The notes beneath the pieces were generated by a model, which had not been told where the DNA came from, ran no database searches, and worked only from the letters and a program-made list of their open reading frames with translations. A program made the translations under genes and the position numbers. Below, in pieces: positions 1-6,543 of a stretch of DNA of 6,741 nucleotides. Position 1 is the stretch's first letter, and every line of letters begins with the position of its first letter. Source of the stretch: Sulfurovum sp. GTDB taxonomy: Bacteria > Campylobacterota > Campylobacteria > Campylobacterales > Sulfurovaceae. The stretch spans positions 1 to 6,741 of the forward strand of contig JAGGRU010000332.1 of assembly GCA_021159425.1 (NCBI GenBank), given 5' to 3'.

Positions 1-1667
1 GTTTTGGTGTAACACCTGAGTATCTGCGTTCGGCAGAAGAGATTCAAATTAAAGTTGCCCAAGGTGCTAAACCGGGTGAAGGTGGTCAACTTCCGGGACA
101 TAAAGTATCTCCTCTGATTGCAAGACTTAGACATACAATGCCGGGAGTGACACTTATTTCACCACCTCCGCACCATGATATTTACTCTATTGAAGATCTG
201 GCTCAGCTTATCTTTGACTTGAAGCAGATCAATCCTGAAGCAAAGATCGCTGTTAAACTTGTTTCAACAGCGGGTGTGGGTACGATCGCAGCGGGTGTTG
301 CAAAATGTTATGCAGATAAAATTATTATCTCCGGTGCAGACGGCGGTACAGGTGCAGCACCTATCGGGTCTATCAAGTTTGCAGGTAACCCTTGGGAGCT
401 TGGACTTATTGAAGCACACAATGCACTGAAAGCCAATGATCTTAGAGGTCAGGTAGAGCTTGAAACAGATGGCGGTCTTAAAACAGGACTGGATGTTGTA
501 AAAGCTGCTATCTTTGGTGCAGAGTCTTATGCCTTTGGTACAAGTGCCTTAACAGTGATCGGATGTAAGATCCTTCGTATCTGTCATATGAATAGATGTT
601 CTGTAGGTATCGCAACGCAAGAAGAGAAGCTTAGAGAACACTATGAAGGTTCGGTAGAAAGAGTGATCAACTACTTTACCTTACTTGCTGAAGATGTACG
701 TGAGATCCTTGCTTCACTTGGATATACTTCACTCGAAGAGATCGTTGGTAAAAATGATTTGCTTGACGTGATCGATGATGAATTTGCTAAAAAATTCTCT
801 TTTGAGAACCTTCTCTATAAGCTGGATGGTGATAATACTTGTCAAGTTGAGTCAAACGAACCATATGATAAAAATGAATACGAGCAGGAGATACTTCAAG
901 AGTTAATGCAAGCGATCAAAAATCCAAATGACCCTATCGTCCTGGAGAAGAAGATCACAAACCTGAACAGAAGTTTCGGTACACGTATTTCCGGTGAAAT
1001 TGCAAAGTATTATGGAGACAAAGGTCTTCCTGACGGAACGATCTGTCTTAGGCTTGAAGGTACAACAGGTCAATCACTGGGTGCCTTCCTTAGTCCTGGT
1101 GTAAGTATACATATCAATGGTGCAGGGAATGACTATATCGGTAAAGGTATGTCCGGTGGGCGTATCATCATTACAGCTGAGAAAAGCGGGCCAAAGTTTG
1201 CTTTAGGCGGAAATACCTGTCTTTATGGGGCAACAGGCGGTAAACTTTATGTCAATGGTCAGGTAGGTGAGCGTTTCGGTGTTCGTAATTCCGGAGCTAT
1301 TGCCATTGTTGAAGGAACAGGAGATCACCCTTGTGAGTACATGACAGGTGGTGCTGTGGTCATCCTTGGTAAAACAGGTGTGAACTTTGGTGCAGGTATG
1401 ACAGGCGGTGTGGCTTTTGTATACGATATTGAGCATGAATTTGTAGAAAACATCAACCAGGAACTAGTAGAGGCTAAACGTATCGACACAGAAGACACAG
1501 ATATTGAAAGATATTACCTCAAAAAACTTCTTAAAGATTATTATAAAGAGACAAAAAGTGTGATAGCCAAAGAAATTTTAGATAATTTCAGAGTAGAGAT
1601 CAGAAACTTTTGGGCGGTTACCCCAAAAGATATGGAAGGTCCTTTGATGATAGAGGAGGGAGAATAA
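1..1667 (+). CDS. gltB: Glutamate synthase large subunit, 3' portion (partial at left edge)
   Basis: This is the C-terminal part of the large (alpha) subunit of bacterial glutamate synthase. The enzyme converts glutamine plus 2-oxoglutarate to two glutamates in the cytoplasm, as a complex with GltD. The frame is open from base 3, and the residues before the first ATG at 138 (FGVTPEYLRSAEEIQIK, then a GAKPGEGGQLPG stretch) are conserved GltB sequence. The gene therefore enters from the left and 138 is not its start. About 554 residues are visible of a usual roughly 1,500. The FMN/2-oxoglutarate domain comes first (SGADGGTGAAP). Next are the three cysteines of the [3Fe-4S] cluster, C-x5-C-x4-C, coded at 564-566, 582-584 and 597-599. 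The glycine-rich GXGXG beta-helix domain follows, roughly 966-1430, and then a short charged tail. The TAA stop lies one base before the gltD start. The N-terminal glutaminase domain is outside the window. No disruption is seen. Confidence 0.97.
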   Translation, partial: FGVTPEYLRSAEEIQIKVAQGAKPGEGGQLPGHKVSPLIARLRHTMPGVTLISPPPHHDIYSIEDLAQLIFDLKQINPEAKIAVKLVSTAGVGTIAAGVAKCYADKIIISGADGGTGAAPIGSIKFAGNPWELGLIEAHNALKANDLRGQVELETDGGLKTGLDVVKAAIFGAESYAFGTSALTVIGCKILRICHMNRCSVGIATQEEKLREHYEGSVERVINYFTLLAEDVREILASLGYTSLEEIVGKNDLLDVIDDEFAKKFSFENLLYKLDGDNTCQVESNEPYDKNEYEQEILQELMQAIKNPNDPIVLEKKITNLNRSFGTRISGEIAKYYGDKGLPDGTICLRLEGTTGQSLGAFLSPGVSIHINGAGNDYIGKGMSGGRIIITAEKSGPKFALGGNTCLYGATGGKLYVNGQVGERFGVRNSGAIAIVEGTGDHPCEYMTGGAVVILGKTGVNFGAGMTGGVAFVYDIEHEFVENINQELVEAKRIDTEDTDIERYYLKKLLKDYYKETKSVIAKEILDNFRVEIRNFWAVTPKDMEGPLMIEEGE

Positions 1668-1668
1668 A

Positions 1669-3051
1669 ATGTTAAGATTTTTTGATTTAGAGCGTATAGA
1701 CGCGAAAAAAAGAGATGTGGTTGAAAGAACTAAAGATTTTGATGAAATTTATGAAGTGTTCAAACCAACAAAAGGTTCTGAACAGTCAGACAGATGTATT
1801 CAATGTGGTGATCCATACTGTCATAACGGTTGTCCTCTGCATAACCTCATTCCCCAATGGCTTAAAGCCACTGCGGGTAAGGACTTGGAATTTGCATTCA
1901 ATCTCTCCAATGAAACATCTCCTTTCCCTGAAGTGATGGGACGTATCTGTCCACACGACAGACTTTGTGAAGGTGCCTGTACACTAAACGACGGATATGG
2001 TGCCATTACCATTGGTTCAGTGGAAACTTTTGTCAGTGAAGAAGGATTTAAAAAAGGTTTAAAACCTAAATTTGCTGAACATAAAGTAGGGAAAAAAGTA
2101 GCCATTATCGGTGCAGGACCTGCCGGGCTTTCTGCTGCAACCTTCCTTCTTAGAGAAGGTGTGGATGTAGAGATCTTTGATAAGCAGGCAAGAGCAGGTG
2201 GATTGCTTACTTATGGTATTCCTGGTTTCAAACTTGACAAACATGTCGTTGCAAGAAGAGTTAAACTTTTAAAAGAAGCAGGTGCAGTGTTTCACCAAAA
2301 TGTAGAGATCGGAAAAGATAAAACTTTTGATGAACTTACAGCAAACTTTGATGCCGTCTTCATTGGTGTGGGTGCTGTAAAAGGCAGAAGATCAGGACTT
2401 CAAGGTGAAAATGCATCCAATGCACACTTGGCAATGGAATTTCTTGTAGATATTCAAAAGAAAATTTTTGAGGAAGCAAGATCTGAAAATATTGAAGTGA
2501 AAGATAAAAATGTTGTGGTCATTGGTGGTGGTGATACAGCAATGGATTGTGTCCGTACCTCTTTACGTGAAAAAGCAAAGTCTGTTAAATGTCTTTACAG
2601 ACGTGATGCACACAATATGCCAGGTTCAAGAAAAGAGTATATCAATGCCAAAGAAGAGGGTGTTGATTTTGAATTCTATGTTTCACCTAAATCACTTGTA
2701 ATGAATGATAACGGTGATATTATTGCGGTTGAAATGATCAAAACCAAGCTTGGTGAGCCTGATGCTTCGGGACGGCAAGGTGTTGAAGAGATCGTTGGCA
2801 GTGAATATAAAGTAGATGCGGATGTCGTCATCTTTGCCTTAGGATTTGACAATATTGAGTACCCGTTCTTTGCAAGTAATGGCATTGAGACAGATAAATG
2901 GGGTGCTGTGTTGGTTAATGAAAATTACCAAACAACGCAAGCCGGTATTTATGCCGGTGGTGACTGTCACCGTGGAGCAGACTTAGTTGTAACTGCTGCC
3001 AGAGACGGACGTGATGCTGCTAGAGCAATGGTAAAAATGTTAACAGTATAA
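1669..3051 (+). CDS. gltD: Glutamate synthase small (beta) subunit, NAD(P)H-dependent
   Basis: This 460-residue protein is the expected length for GltD. It oxidises NAD(P)H and passes electrons through FAD and iron-sulfur clusters to the FMN site of GltB. Cysteines 43, 46, 51 and 55 (CIQCGDPYCHNGC) and 94, 100 and 104 (CPHDRLCEGAC) are the N-terminal [4Fe-4S] ligands. The FAD-binding GAGPAG motif is at 148-153, followed by GGLLTYGIPGFKL. The NAD(P)H-binding fold has GGGDTAMD at 286-293 and an arginine pair at 311-312, which suits NADPH. A C-terminal FAD motif, GGDCHRGADLVVTA, begins near 430. The start is supported by a strong ribosome-binding site, GAGGAGGG at 1653-1660, inside the end of gltB. 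Other members of this flavoprotein family include dihydropyrimidine dehydrogenase-like and NfnB-like proteins. The adjacent gltB and the length make GltD the clear choice. Confidence 0.96.
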   Translation: MLRFFDLERIDAKKRDVVERTKDFDEIYEVFKPTKGSEQSDRCIQCGDPYCHNGCPLHNLIPQWLKATAGKDLEFAFNLSNETSPFPEVMGRICPHDRLCEGACTLNDGYGAITIGSVETFVSEEGFKKGLKPKFAEHKVGKKVAIIGAGPAGLSAATFLLREGVDVEIFDKQARAGGLLTYGIPGFKLDKHVVARRVKLLKEAGAVFHQNVEIGKDKTFDELTANFDAVFIGVGAVKGRRSGLQGENASNAHLAMEFLVDIQKKIFEEARSENIEVKDKNVVVIGGGDTAMDCVRTSLREKAKSVKCLYRRDAHNMPGSRKEYINAKEEGVDFEFYVSPKSLVMNDNGDIIAVEMIKTKLGEPDASGRQGVEEIVGSEYKVDADVVIFALGFDNIEYPFFASNGIETDKWGAVLVNENYQTTQAGIYAGGDCHRGADLVVTAARDGRDAARAMVKMLTV

Positions 3052-3053
3052 AT

Positions 3054-3794
3054 ATGACAGATTTTACCAAAGCCTGTATCAAAGCCAATGAAGAGATATC
3101 TTCAGCACTTAAAGATGGTTTTGATGCTTCCTGGTTTGAAAAAACTGAAGTAGGGGCAGGCGGAGATGTAAGTTCCCGACTGGATCTTCTGGCAGAAGAG
3201 ATATTTGTAAAACATCTTTCATCTTTTGGACAAATAGAATCGGAAGAGTCCGGTCTTATTATGAATGATGCTTTGGGCGAGGGTGCCAGTCAAATCATTA
3301 TTGATCCTATAGACGGTTCTTCAAATGCCCTCTCCCTTTTTCCTTTTTATGGTACTTCTGTTGCAAAAGTAAATGCGGATGGTATTTTGGACTCTGCTAT
3401 AGTATGTAATCTAGCCAATGGAGATATTTTTCTCAAATCTGCCGGCTCGGATGTACTGCAAGGTAAACTTTTTTCCTCTATCTACCATAAACCGCATGTT
3501 GCCCCGGATCCTGAAATAGGTCTTTTTGAAAAGGCTTATGCGCATCCTGAACTGGTAGCGGCTTTAAATGAAGAGAAGTTAAAATTCAGAGCACCTGGAG
3601 CCATAGCAGTCTCACTTGCTTATGCACGAACCGTGAATTTTGTGCTTTTTATGGGAGCGTTCCGTATTTATGATTTTGCGGCTGGTTTGGCACTTTGCGA
3701 AGGTCTTGAAGTGATTGTTGAGGCGGATTATGTTATAGTATCAAAAGATAAAGCTATAGCTGAAAAAATAGAGAATTTAATTAATAATTTATAG
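3054..3794 (+). CDS. Inositol monophosphatase-family phosphatase
   Basis: This 246-residue protein belongs to the Mg2+-dependent, lithium-sensitive sugar-phosphatase superfamily (IMPase/FBPase/CysQ). Visible metal-site motifs are the acidic SEESG at 63-67, DPIDGSSN at 84-91 (the family DPIDGT motif with Ser for Thr), and YDFAAGLAL at 206-214, matching the usual WDxAAG with Asp207 as ligand. GDVSSRLD at 37-44 fits the conserved N-terminal helix. It is slightly shorter than E. coli SuhB (about 267). The motifs do not tell inositol-1-phosphate from fructose-1,6-bisphosphate, 3'-phosphoadenosine phosphate or another substrate, so I give no symbol. The ATG is two bases after the gltD stop and I see no convincing Shine-Dalgarno sequence, so translation is probably coupled to gltD. 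Its own stop codon is embedded in the accD ribosome-binding site. The operon position does not by itself reveal the substrate. Confidence 0.9.
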   Translation: MTDFTKACIKANEEISSALKDGFDASWFEKTEVGAGGDVSSRLDLLAEEIFVKHLSSFGQIESEESGLIMNDALGEGASQIIIDPIDGSSNALSLFPFYGTSVAKVNADGILDSAIVCNLANGDIFLKSAGSDVLQGKLFSSIYHKPHVAPDPEIGLFEKAYAHPELVAALNEEKLKFRAPGAIAVSLAYARTVNFVLFMGAFRIYDFAAGLALCEGLEVIVEADYVIVSKDKAIAEKIENLINNL

Positions 3795-3802
3795 GAGTAA
3801 AT

Positions 3803-4702
3803 ATGTTTGGAAGCCTTTTTGACAATATATTAAAAGAGACAAATGAAGAACAGCCTAACCAGTGGATAAAGTGTCCTAAATGTACTTCATTGATGTACTA
3901 TAAAGAGGTTGAATCGAAACAAAATGTTTGTCCAAAATGTAACCACCATTTTAGGATCAATGCTGAAAAACGTATTGCATCCATTGCAGATGAAGGTTCG
4001 TTTGTTGAACAGGATATTACTCTTGCTCCGGTGGATCCGTTAAAGTTTTCTGATAAAAAGTCTTATAAAAAACGTTTGGAAGAAGCAAAAGCAAAAACAG
4101 GAAAGACATCATCTGTGATGTCCGGTCCCTGTACCATTGGTGGAAACCCTGTAGAGTTGGTTGTCTTTGATTTTTCTTTCATGGGAGGATCTTTAGGTTC
4201 TGTAGAAGGTGAGAAGATCGTTCGTGCGGTAGACAGAGCCATTGAAAATGAATGTGCTGTGATCATTGTTTCTGCTTCAGGTGGAGCTAGAATGCAAGAG
4301 AGTACTTATGCACTTCTTCAAATGTCTAAAACTTCTGCTGCCTTGAATAGACTGCACCATAAAGGTTTACCTTTTATTTCGATCTTGACAGATCCCACTA
4401 TGGGTGGGGTATCTGCATCATTTGCAATGCTTGGGGATATTATTATGGCTGAGCCGGATGCACTCATTGGTTTTGCAGGTCAAAGAGTTATTAAGCAGAC
4501 TGTGGGTGTGGATCTTCCCGAAGGTTTCCAGCGTTCAGAATTTCTACTTGATCACGGACTTATCGATATGATCGTAGATCGTGGAGCAATGCACCAAACA
4601 CTTAAAGATCTCTTGACACTTTTTGGAAAAGAGACTCTGGCAGATCCACGTGCTATGGAGAGTGATGATCACACAGAAATTGCAGAGATAGAAGAGAGTT
4701 AA
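3803..4702 (+). CDS. accD: Acetyl-CoA carboxylase carboxyltransferase subunit beta
   Basis: This 299-residue protein is a normal-length AccD. With AccA it moves the carboxyl group from carboxybiotin on AccB to acetyl-CoA, giving malonyl-CoA, the committed step of fatty-acid synthesis in the cytoplasm. An N-terminal four-cysteine zinc ribbon is visible (CPKC at 24-27, CPKC at 43-46). The crotonase-like carboxyltransferase core follows: the FMGGSLGSVEGEK segment near 126-138, SASGGARMQE at 157-166, DPTMGGVSASFA beginning at 197, GFAGQRVI at 223-230, and LPEGFQRSEFLLDHG near 238-252. The start has a good ribosome-binding site, AGGAG at 3793-3797, which overlaps the TAG stop of the upstream phosphatase gene. 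The tail is acidic (ESDDHTEIAEIEES). AccA is not in the window, which is usual when accA and accD are unlinked. Confidence 0.97.
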   Translation: MFGSLFDNILKETNEEQPNQWIKCPKCTSLMYYKEVESKQNVCPKCNHHFRINAEKRIASIADEGSFVEQDITLAPVDPLKFSDKKSYKKRLEEAKAKTGKTSSVMSGPCTIGGNPVELVVFDFSFMGGSLGSVEGEKIVRAVDRAIENECAVIIVSASGGARMQESTYALLQMSKTSAALNRLHHKGLPFISILTDPTMGGVSASFAMLGDIIMAEPDALIGFAGQRVIKQTVGVDLPEGFQRSEFLLDHGLIDMIVDRGAMHQTLKDLLTLFGKETLADPRAMESDDHTEIAEIEES

Positions 4703-4709
4703 TTTTTTT

Positions 4710-4766
4710 GTAGGGTCGGTTTACCGACCTTTTATTTTGTTGTCTTGGTCGATAAATCGACCCTAC
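4710..4766. repeat. REP/BIME-like pair of inverted palindromic units
   Basis: Two 20-base units face opposite ways across a 17-base spacer (4730-4746). The plus-strand unit at 4710-4729 is GTAG + GGTCGG + TTTA + CCGACC. The minus-strand unit at 4747-4766 reads GTAG + GGTCGA + TTTA + TCGACC. Each is a GTAG tetranucleotide followed by a perfect 6-bp hairpin, with the GTAG ends outermost. The units differ at only two positions, and those two bases pair with each other, so both hairpins stay intact. GTAG (or GGAG) plus a palindrome, arranged as inverted pairs, is the known signature of REP sequences and BIMEs mobilised by RAYT (TnpA-REP) Y1 transposases. No RAYT gene is in the window and genome copy number cannot be seen here, so assignment to that class is an inference. 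Confidence 0.6.
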
Positions 4767-4777
4767 GCGTTTTTTTT
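4710..4777 (+). terminator. Probable Rho-independent terminator after accD
   Basis: The first small hairpin (stem 4714-4719 with 4724-4729, loop TTTA) starts 12 bases after the accD stop and is followed at once by TTTTATTTT (4730-4738). Alternatively, the two repeat units pair with each other (4710-4729 with 4747-4766: 18 Watson-Crick pairs, one G-U, one C-A mismatch). This long stem is followed by GCG and eight T at 4770-4777. Either fold would end plus-strand transcription. In the minus direction the hairpins are not followed by a U-run, so the element is unlikely to be an intrinsic terminator for the convergent gene. Confidence 0.6.
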
Positions 4778-4987
4778 CATTGCAATATACACTTTCTCTA
4801 TCTTTTCTCTGGCCCAGGGTGTTTTTCTTAAAAATTTTAAACAAGAATTGATAGAGGGATCATACGTCAGACATCTAATATTTACAAATTCTGACAATGT
4901 CTCCCACCCATAATGTTCTACAAGTTCTGTCATGATTATTTTTAGGGTAACACCATGCATGGGGTTGTTTTTATGTTCATCGCTCAT
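4763..4987 (-). CDS. VF530-family (DUF2132) small DNA-binding protein
   Basis: This 74-residue protein matches the VF530/DUF2132 family as I know it: [20 protein letters not shown] (residues 7-26), GWETL, the VNIRCL block near 35-40, [19 protein letters not shown] (43-61), then EKVY near the end. Those blocks cover nearly the whole usual length, so it appears complete. The family is annotated as DNA-binding from structural work on a Vibrio fischeri member; the biological role is unknown. A ribosome-binding site, AGGAAAAGGA, lies just upstream of the ATG on the minus strand. The gene converges on accD. Its last codons (KKNA) are written by the T-run of the accD terminator, and its TAG stop lies inside the GTAG of the right-hand repeat unit, so its 3' end may have been reshaped by that element. 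An EamA-transporter remnant lies just upstream on the same strand. Confidence 0.88.
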   Translation of the reverse strand: MSDEHKNNPMHGVTLKIIMTELVEHYGWETLSEFVNIRCLTYDPSINSCLKFLRKTPWAREKIEKVYIAMKKNA

Positions 4988-5012
4988 TGTGATTCCTTTT
5001 CCTCTATTTTAT

Positions 5013-5153
5013 CTAATTTTTTGTCAGCGTCTCTGTATCTATAGGTTTAGTCAATAGATATCCACCTATAAGTACAGGAATAATACCAAGTATTTGTCGT
5101 AATTCAGGTATTTCGTTTAGATAGAGGTAGGCAAAAAAGAGTATCCAGACCCA
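5013..5153 (-). pseudogene. C-terminal remnant of an EamA-type (DMT) membrane transporter
   Basis: Read on the minus strand, 46 open codons end in a TAG at 5013-5015, starting WVWILFFAYLYLNE, then IPELRQILGIIPVLIGGYLL, then a hydrophilic tail (TKPIDTETLTKN). This has the form of the last part of an EamA/DMT permease: a transmembrane helix ending in LxE, a short loop, and a glycine-rich final helix IGxxPVLIGGYLL followed by a polar tail. There is no in-frame ATG, and a TGA stop (5154-5156) immediately precedes it. The normal protein is about 290 residues, so roughly the first 84% is gone. The break sits within about 60 bases of the divergent MFS gene start. The remnant ends about 25 bases before the VF530-family start, suggesting that the two once shared a transcript. 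The family call rests on pattern recognition, not a search. Confidence 0.65.
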
Positions 5154-5165
5154 TCATGATTTCCC

Positions 5166-5180
5166 TTTTTTGGGTATTAT
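5166..5180 (+). promoter_or_regulatory. Possible sigma-70 promoter (-10 region) for the MFS gene
   Basis: A run of six T (5166-5171), then GGG, then TATTAT (5175-5180) resembles the T-rich upstream stretch and -10 box typical of Campylobacterota housekeeping promoters, which often lack a clear -35 box. It would start transcription near 5187, giving a leader of about 26 bases that contains the ribosome-binding site. The call is weak because AT-rich DNA produces such matches by chance. Confidence 0.33.
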
Positions 5181-5212
5181 ATCTTTTTCAACTGCATAGG
5201 AGACAATATTTA

Positions 5213-6376
5213 ATGAACGTGATCACACCTGGCACAAAAATAACACTTTTATTGCTTGCAATGATGACTATGATGTCCAATGTTGCGGTAGTAACCATAC
5301 TGCCACGCTTGAGTGAGATCTATGCAGATGTGGACCATATAGCCTTTCTCTCTCGCATGATGATTACCTTGCCCTCTTTGGCCATTGCCATACTCGCACC
5401 GTTTTTAGGTAATATGGTCTATAAGTACGGTAAACGTAAATCTGCCATTGTCGGTCTGTTCTTCTTTTCCATTACCGGAACTGCAGGGCTATATTTAGAT
5501 AGTATCTACGCGCTTTTGATCTCCCGATTTTTACTGGGTATCGCCATTGCTATTTTGATGATCGTCTCTACTTCGCTCATTGGCGATTATTTTAAGGGAG
5601 AAGAGCGTCATAAATTTATGGGGCTTCAATCGGCCTTTGTCTCCATAGGTGGTATCTTCTTCATTGTAGGTGGGGGTATGCTCTCAGATATTAACTGGCG
5701 TTATCCTTTTGCCATTTACGGTATAGGTTTCATCATTTTAATTTTTGCTATGAAGTATATTGTAGAACACAATTATCAGAGTAATGTTGTGGATGATGAA
5801 GAGATCAATCACAGGCTCTATCCTATTTACATTATGGCATTTCTTCTGATGGCTATTTTTTATATTTTACCTACACAGTTTCCCTACTTGATGATCAATG
5901 TATTTCATGCCACAGGAGAAAAAACCGGACTGATCATTGCTTCAGCCTTTGTGTTTAATGCCATAGGTGCCTTGAGCTTTGTAAAATTGAAAAGGCATTT
6001 TGGCTTTTCCACGATCTATATGATCGGTATGGGTATTATTGCGATTGGTTTCATTGGTATTTCACAAGTGAGAGAGTTACAGTGGTTCTTCCTGACTGCA
6101 CCAATCATTGGTTTAGGTGGTGGTATCTTAATGACGAACATCACAGCTTGGTTACTTCACTATGCACATTTTACAAAAAGAGTAAAAGCCACGGCATATT
6201 TAACATCTTCACTCTTTTTAGGACAATTTTTTTCACCTATTTTGACCTATCCGATCGTTCAATATTTTGGAATTGAAGATTTTTTTAATGTGATGGGCTT
6301 AGGGTTGTTAACAGTGTTGTTTGTTTCACTTACAGTAAAAAGTTTTACAAAATTAGGAAAAAGGGAAAACATATGA
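5213..6376 (+). CDS. MFS transporter (DHA1-like), 12 predicted membrane segments
   Basis: This 387-residue inner-membrane protein of the major facilitator superfamily probably exports a small molecule by proton antiport; the substrate cannot be told. About twelve hydrophobic segments are visible, near residues 8-30, 45-65, 76-95, 97-120, 136-158, 162-182, 203-225, 237-257, 266-284, 290-312, 328-350 and 358-376. The hydrophilic stretch at about 184-202 is the usual central loop. The loop after segment 2 (GNMVYKYGKRK, 66-76) matches MFS motif A, and SRFLLGI in segment 4 fits motif B. I chose the ATG at 5213 because AGGAGA at 5198-5203 sits nine bases before it, and MNVITPGTKITLLLLAMMTM is a normal N-terminus. 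The frame extends to an ATG at 5156, which has no ribosome-binding site and adds an implausible leader. The stop overlaps the next ATG (ATGA), so the following frame is probably co-translated. Confidence 0.88.
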   Translation: MNVITPGTKITLLLLAMMTMMSNVAVVTILPRLSEIYADVDHIAFLSRMMITLPSLAIAILAPFLGNMVYKYGKRKSAIVGLFFFSITGTAGLYLDSIYALLISRFLLGIAIAILMIVSTSLIGDYFKGEERHKFMGLQSAFVSIGGIFFIVGGGMLSDINWRYPFAIYGIGFIILIFAMKYIVEHNYQSNVVDDEEINHRLYPIYIMAFLLMAIFYILPTQFPYLMINVFHATGEKTGLIIASAFVFNAIGALSFVKLKRHFGFSTIYMIGMGIIAIGFIGISQVRELQWFFLTAPIIGLGGGILMTNITAWLLHYAHFTKRVKATAYLTSSLFLGQFFSPILTYPIVQYFGIEDFFNVMGLGLLTVLFVSLTVKSFTKLGKRENI

Positions 6377-6543
6377 AAGAAAAAAAATCCATAGATATTA
6401 TAGAGTTGTATTCCACAGTGCTTGGGGAAAAAGTCAAGGAGTTTGACCTACCACCGCCCAGTTTTACAGTGATGAAGGGTGAAATTATAGCTTATGATAA
6501 GGAGAAGAAAACACTTCTCTCTAAAAGGTTGAGCAATGCATAA
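6373..6543 (+). pseudogene. N-terminal fragment of a PaaI-type hotdog thioesterase (56 codons)
   Basis: The frame starts at an ATG overlapping the MFS stop by four bases (ATGA), with AAGGGA at 6361-6366 as ribosome-binding site. The 56-residue product contains IIELYSTVLGEKVKEFDLPP, then PPSFTVMKGEIIAYDKEKKTL. This resembles the start of a PaaI-family acyl-CoA thioesterase, where an LPPP-x-F-x-x-M-x-GE-x-x-x-YD block precedes the hotdog fold. In that family a further 90-100 residues with the catalytic core should follow. Here the frame ends LSKRLSNA and stops inside the start of the next gene. The most likely reading is a 3' deletion that joined the remnant to the DUF2237 gene. A real small protein kept for translational coupling is the alternative. 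The start signals are intact, so the fragment may still be translated but should have no thioesterase activity. Confidence 0.6.

Noticed and set aside
138..140. ATG at 138 as the start of a complete 509-residue protein
   Set aside because: The same frame is open to base 3 and encodes conserved GltB sequence upstream of this ATG, so the gene is simply cut by the window edge.
1203..1436. Antisense open frame of 77 codons within gltB
   Set aside because: It lies wholly inside the conserved GXGXG domain of GltB. Its composition is that of a reverse-complemented glycine-rich region, rich in Thr and Cys, and it has no recognisable motif.
4063..4266. Antisense open frame of 67 codons within accD
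   Set aside because: It is fully inside accD coding sequence, with no independent motif or start signal.
4710..4766. CRISPR repeat pair or miniature transposon with terminal repeats
   Set aside because: There are only two units in inverted rather than direct orientation, with a 17-base spacer. No target-site duplication or long terminal repeats are visible, so GTAG plus hairpin fits REP architecture better.
5156..5212. Earlier start for the MFS protein (ATG at 5156)
   Set aside because: There is no ribosome-binding site before it, and the extra 19 residues do not look like an MFS N-terminus. The ATG at 5213 has AGGAGA at good spacing.
4988..5212. tRNA, small RNA or riboswitch in the gap between the VF530-family and MFS genes
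   Set aside because: I found no cloverleaf or conserved aptamer pattern. Most of the gap is explained by the transporter remnant and a possible promoter.
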